From positions 1 through 8,387 of the forward strand of contig DETN01000154.1 of assembly GCA_002362155.1 (NCBI GenBank): a DNA stretch of 8,387 nt, in the 5' to 3' direction. Both the position numbers and the translations under genes were made by a program. The stretch comes from Lachnospiraceae bacterium UBA3287. GTDB taxonomy: Bacteria; Bacillota; Clostridia; Lachnospirales; Lachnospiraceae. The notes below the pieces were generated by a model. That model saw only the letters and a program-made list of their open reading frames with translations. It was not told the origin of the DNA and searched no databases. Positions 6,299 through 8,387 of this stretch are shown piece by piece (positions within the stretch are counted from its first letter, which is position 1; each line of letters begins with the position of its first letter).

Positions 6299-6667
6299 TC
6301 AGTAGGTCGATGCCCTGCTGGAGGAGAGCTTCCACAGGCCGTCCTCCTTCCGCAGGCAGAAGTCTCCCTGCAGGCGCCAGGTATGCCGGCCCCCTCCGTA
6401 GACGGCTGCCGAAACCCGGCTTTTCCCGGTCATCCGGGCCCTGTCTCCGGTCACGCTGACATCGATCCCGTCGTGGACGGCGGAATAATAGTTCAGCTCC
6501 CCGCTCTTTACCGAGCGGAAGAAGTCTTCCCTTTTCTGCCGCAGTCCCGTCATATGCATCAGGACATAGTCCTCTGTCATGATCCTTCTCATACCTTCGG
6601 TATTCTTTTCGATCATGTACTTCCAGCACGTCCGGTAGAGGGCCTCTATCTGTTTCTTATCGTTCAT
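6299..6667 (-). CDS. NTF2/SnoaL-like family protein, copy A
   Basis: This 122-aa protein has the features of the NTF2-like superfamily (SnoaL / DUF4440 type), small cone-shaped folds that bind or isomerise small molecules. It starts with a helix (MNDKKQIEALYRTCWKYMIE). MRRIMTEDYVLMHMTG and FFRSVKSGELNYYSA are typical of the group, and beta strands follow with AAVYGGGRHTWRLQGDF and the ending WKLSSSRASTY. By hand alignment it is about 71% identical to copy B (35 differences in 122, no gaps). Its ATG overlaps the stop of the truncated AKR-A by 4 nt (ATGA), implying translational coupling inherited from the intact cassette. With AKR-A damaged, its expression may now depend on read-through from upstream. 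The reaction, if any, is unknown. Confidence 0.82.
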   Translation of the reverse strand: MNDKKQIEALYRTCWKYMIEKNTEGMRRIMTEDYVLMHMTGLRQKREDFFRSVKSGELNYYSAVHDGIDVSVTGDRARMTGKSRVSAAVYGGGRHTWRLQGDFCLRKEDGLWKLSSSRASTY

Positions 6668-7212
6668 GCCTTTTCGTACGTAGGCTGCCAGGCGGCAAAG
6701 CCCGCCAGCGCTTCCTCTGTTCTTGTATAGTAGCGGACCCCTCTGTTCAGCTTTGCGATCTCTGCCATCTCATCCTCTGTCAGGGTGAAATCCAGGATGT
6801 TCATGTTGTCGCGGATGTGGTCCACGTTCCTGGAGCCGGGGATCACGGCAAAGCCCATCTGGGTATGCCAACGCAGGATGACCTGCGCGCTGCTCTTTCC
6901 ATACTTCTCAGCCAGCTGTCTGAAGACCGGCTCTTCGATCAGGGAACGGTCGCCGTGTCCCAGGGGATACCAGCTCATAAGACGGATGCCGTACCTGTCC
7001 GTGGTCTTTCTGAGCTCGTCCTGGGCAAAATAGGGATGGGCCTCCACCTGAATGAACTGGGGAACGATCTCCCACTTCTGCTGCAGCTTATCGATGAACT
7101 CTCCTTCAAAGTTGGAGATGCCGATAGCCCTGGCCTTTCCTTCCCTGTAAGCCTTCTCCAGAAGGCGGTAGCCGGCCATCCAGTTCCCTGCGGGCTGGTG
7201 GATGTAGAGCAG
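6299..7212 (-). repeat. Copy A of the duplicated AKR-NTF2 cassette (truncated)
   Basis: This 914-bp block aligns without net gaps to 7268-8181 at a constant offset of 969 bp. It covers the C-terminal two-thirds of the AKR and the whole NTF2-like gene. Homology stops near 7212-7215 on one side and at the NTF2 stop codon on the other. Confidence 0.85.
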
Positions 7213-7215
7213 GTC
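6664..7215 (-). pseudogene. Aldo/keto reductase copy A, N-terminally truncated
   Basis: The frame matches the C-terminal 182 residues of an AKR of the 2,5-diketogluconate reductase / YvgN type, from LLYIHQPAGNW to WQPTYEKA. It is about 82% identical to AKR-B (33 differences, no gaps). It keeps His of YIHQP, the SNFEG and QVEAHPYF segments and the cofactor loop IPGSRNVDHIRDN. Everything before LLYIH is gone, including the strands with catalytic Asp, Tyr and Lys, so about 100 residues are missing and half the barrel cannot form. The frame stays open back to 7311, but those 32-33 extra codons read through the junction and the end of NTF2-B and resemble no AKR. No good ribosome site precedes any start in the retained part. 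The intact frame suggests recent truncation or use of a C-terminal fragment. It overlaps NTF2-A by 4 nt. Confidence 0.85.
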
Positions 7216-7229
7216 GGCTTCTGTCAAGT

Positions 7230-7258
7230 AAAAAAATATAGAAGCTTCATGACGAAGC
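7230..7258 (-). terminator. Weak hairpin plus T-run at the cassette junction
   Basis: On the minus strand GCTTC (7258-7254), loop GTCAT and GAAGC (7248-7244) are followed by TTCTATA and seven T (7236-7230). The stem is only 5 bp. It begins just after the NTF2-B stop codon, where a terminator for the AKR-B/NTF2-B unit would be expected, and lies immediately upstream of the truncated AKR. Confidence 0.4.
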
Positions 7259-7267
7259 AACGGGCCA

Positions 7268-7636
7268 TCAGTAAGTCGATGCCCTGCTGGATGCCAGCTT
7301 CCAGACCCCATCTTCTTTTCTCAGAGTGAAGTCTCCCTGAAGCCTCCAGGTATTCCTGCCGCCGCCATAAACGGCAGCCACCACCTTGCTTCGCCCGATC
7401 ATCGTCGCTGTCTCGCCGGACACCTTAACGATGATCTCGTCATGCTTCGCAGAATAATAGTTCAGTTCCCCGCTTGTTACCGACCGGAAGAAATCCTGCT
7501 TCGGCTGCCTGAGCCCCGTCATGTGCCGGAGCTCATAATCATCAGCCATGATCCGGTCCATACCGGCAATGTCCTTGTTTATCATGCACTGCCAGTATGT
7601 ACGGTATAATTCTTCTATCTGTTCTCTGTCATTCAT
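7268..7636 (-). CDS. NTF2/SnoaL-like family protein, copy B
   Basis: This 122-aa small-molecule-binding fold is paralogous to copy A and has the same length and ending (WKLASSRASTY). Conserved blocks between the copies are HMTGLRQ, DFFRSV, SGELNYYSA, AAVYGGG, TWRLQGDF and LRKEDG, the likely pocket-forming parts. The most variable part is residues 66-86, so ligand range may differ. Its ATG overlaps the AKR-B stop codon by 4 nt (ATGA at 7636-7633). This points to coupled translation and a joint role with the reductase. There is only a weak GAGAAAG ahead of the ATG. Function beyond the family is not known. Confidence 0.85.
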   Translation of the reverse strand: MNDREQIEELYRTYWQCMINKDIAGMDRIMADDYELRHMTGLRQPKQDFFRSVTSGELNYYSAKHDEIIVKVSGETATMIGRSKVVAAVYGGGRNTWRLQGDFTLRKEDGVWKLASSRASTY

Positions 7637-8181
7637 GCTTTCTCGTACTGCGGCTGCCAGGAAGCAAATCCGGCAAGCGCTTCATCTGTTCTGGTATAGT
7701 AGCGAACGCCCTTGTTCAGCTTCGCGATTTCTGCCATTTCATCATCTGTCAGAGTGAAATCCATGATGTCCAGATTATCCTTGATGTGAGCCTCGTTCTT
7801 GCTGCCGGGGATCACGACGAAGCCCATCTGCGTATGCCACCGGAGGATGACCTGAGCGCTGCTCTTGCCATACTTCTCACCCAGCTTCTTGAATATCGGC
7901 TCCTCGATCAGGGAACGATCGCCATGTCCCAACGGATACCAGCTCATCAGCTTAATGCCATACTTGTCCAGTGTCTGCCGAAGTTCGTCCTGTGCAAAAT
8001 ACGGATGCGCCTCCACCTGGATAAACTGCGGAGCGATCTCCCACTCCTTCTCCAGTTCGGCAATGTACTTGCCCTCAAAGTTGGAGATACCGATTGCTTT
8101 GGCCTTGCCTTCTTTATAGGCTTTCTCCAGCTGTCTGTAACCGGCAAGCCAGTTTCCTGCGGGCTGGTGGATATAAAGAAG
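7268..8181 (-). repeat. Copy B of the duplicated AKR-NTF2 cassette
   Basis: This is the gapless counterpart of 6299-7212 at a 969-bp offset. Here the reductase continues with normal family sequence past 8181 to the window edge, so copy B is the complete version as far as visible. Confidence 0.85.
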
Positions 8182-8387
8182 TTCTACGCTGGAGACTCCT
8201 AATCTTTCCAGAGTCTCGTCTACGGCATTCTCGTTTTCATATTCACTCGGCCACAGCTTCGTGGAAAGGAAGATCTCCTCCCTCGGCACGCCGCTCTCTT
8301 TGATACCGCGGCCTACGGCTCTCTCATTCACATATGCGTTGGCGGTATCGATCAGGCGATAACCCATCTTCAAAGCTTCTCTGACAC
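7633..8387 (-). CDS. Aldo/keto reductase copy B (5' end beyond window)
   Basis: This NAD(P)H-dependent reductase is of the 2,5-diketo-D-gluconate reductase / YvgN type. The visible 250 residues begin with VREALKMGYRLIDTANAY. The reading frame runs to the window edge at 8387, so about 30 N-terminal residues are probably missing. The apparent start near 8373 is an internal TTG and should not be used. All four catalytic residues are present: Asp in LIDTANAY, Tyr in NAY, Lys in LSTKLWP and His in YIHQP. SNFEG, QVEAHPYFAQDEL, WYPLGHGD and the cofactor loop VIPGSKNEAHIKDN follow in normal order. Members reduce a range of aldehydes and alpha-dicarbonyls such as methylglyoxal; the substrate here is open. 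It is the first gene of the cassette seen, translationally coupled to NTF2-B. Its codons look somewhat less GC-rich than those of copy A. Confidence 0.92.
   Translation of the reverse strand, partial: VREALKMGYRLIDTANAYVNERAVGRGIKESGVPREEIFLSTKLWPSEYENENAVDETLERLGVSSVELLYIHQPAGNWLAGYRQLEKAYKEGKAKAIGISNFEGKYIAELEKEWEIAPQFIQVEAHPYFAQDELRQTLDKYGIKLMSWYPLGHGDRSLIEEPIFKKLGEKYGKSSAQVILRWHTQMGFVVIPGSKNEAHIKDNLDIMDFTLTDDEMAEIAKLNKGVRYYTRTDEALAGFASWQPQYEKA

Noticed and set aside
6234..6629. N-terminal extension of the AKR13-type reductase to 452 aa
   Set aside because: The added 132 residues read the NTF2-like gene in another frame and have no AKR similarity. The start at 6233 gives a standard 320-aa enzyme.
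7222..7227. Perfect TTGACA on the minus strand as a promoter for AKR-A/NTF2-A
   Set aside because: At 16-18 bp spacing there is no -10-like hexamer (GC-rich coding sequence follows), so a promoter is not supported.
7213..7311. Start of AKR-A at 7311 giving 215 aa
   Set aside because: The extra codons read through the end of NTF2-B and the junction. They do not resemble the AKR N-terminus, and no ribosome site is seen there.
1..8387. Search for CRISPR array, tRNA, insertion sequence, phage or toxin-antitoxin genes
   Set aside because: No regularly spaced repeats with unique spacers, no tRNA-like cloverleaf, no transposase or integrase motif, and no small paired genes of that type were seen on either strand.

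Overview
The window looks like chromosomal DNA of a GC-rich Gram-positive anaerobe, most likely a Lachnospiraceae-type clostridium. The basis is gene content: a WYL-domain regulator, a PrsA-like lipoprotein, a DUF4349 lipoprotein and a lipobox-bearing flavodoxin. Purine-rich Shine-Dalgarno sites and Glu/Lys-rich proteins also fit. This placement is inference from family content; there is no rRNA or other taxonomic marker here.

Layout, left to right. Positions 1-81 are AT-rich and carry an 11-bp tandem repeat of T-tracts. A WYL-domain transcription regulator (82-1059, minus) is transcribed divergently from a PrsA-like foldase lipoprotein (1327-2679, plus). The region between them has a candidate minus-strand promoter, an 8-bp inverted repeat and paired CTTTGCAT repeats. 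The lipoprotein gene ends in a strong intrinsic terminator, with a weaker second one behind it. The terminators separate it from a convergent DUF4349 lipoprotein (2851-4020, minus). A 400-bp stretch with no gene follows, holding a candidate promoter and a terminator.

From 4358 to the right edge everything reads on the minus strand and looks like a redox gene cluster. In transcription order it holds an aldo/keto reductase cut by the window edge (AKR-B), an NTF2/SnoaL-like protein (B), a second reductase that has lost its N-terminal third (AKR-A), a second NTF2-like protein (A), an intact AKR13-type reductase, and a flavodoxin-domain lipoprotein followed by an intrinsic terminator. The AKR/NTF2 pair is a diverged tandem duplication with an exact 969-bp offset. 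Both copies keep the 4-nt ATGA stop/start overlap.

A likely working model (inference) is that the AKRs reduce aldehydes or ketones with NAD(P)H in the cytosol. The NTF2-like proteins would act on or bind a related small molecule, and the lipid-anchored flavodoxin would carry electrons outside the membrane. No phage, insertion sequence, CRISPR array, tRNA or rRNA was seen. The most notable points are the duplicated and half-degraded AKR-NTF2 cassette, the surface-anchored flavodoxin, and the helically phased T-tracts at the left edge.
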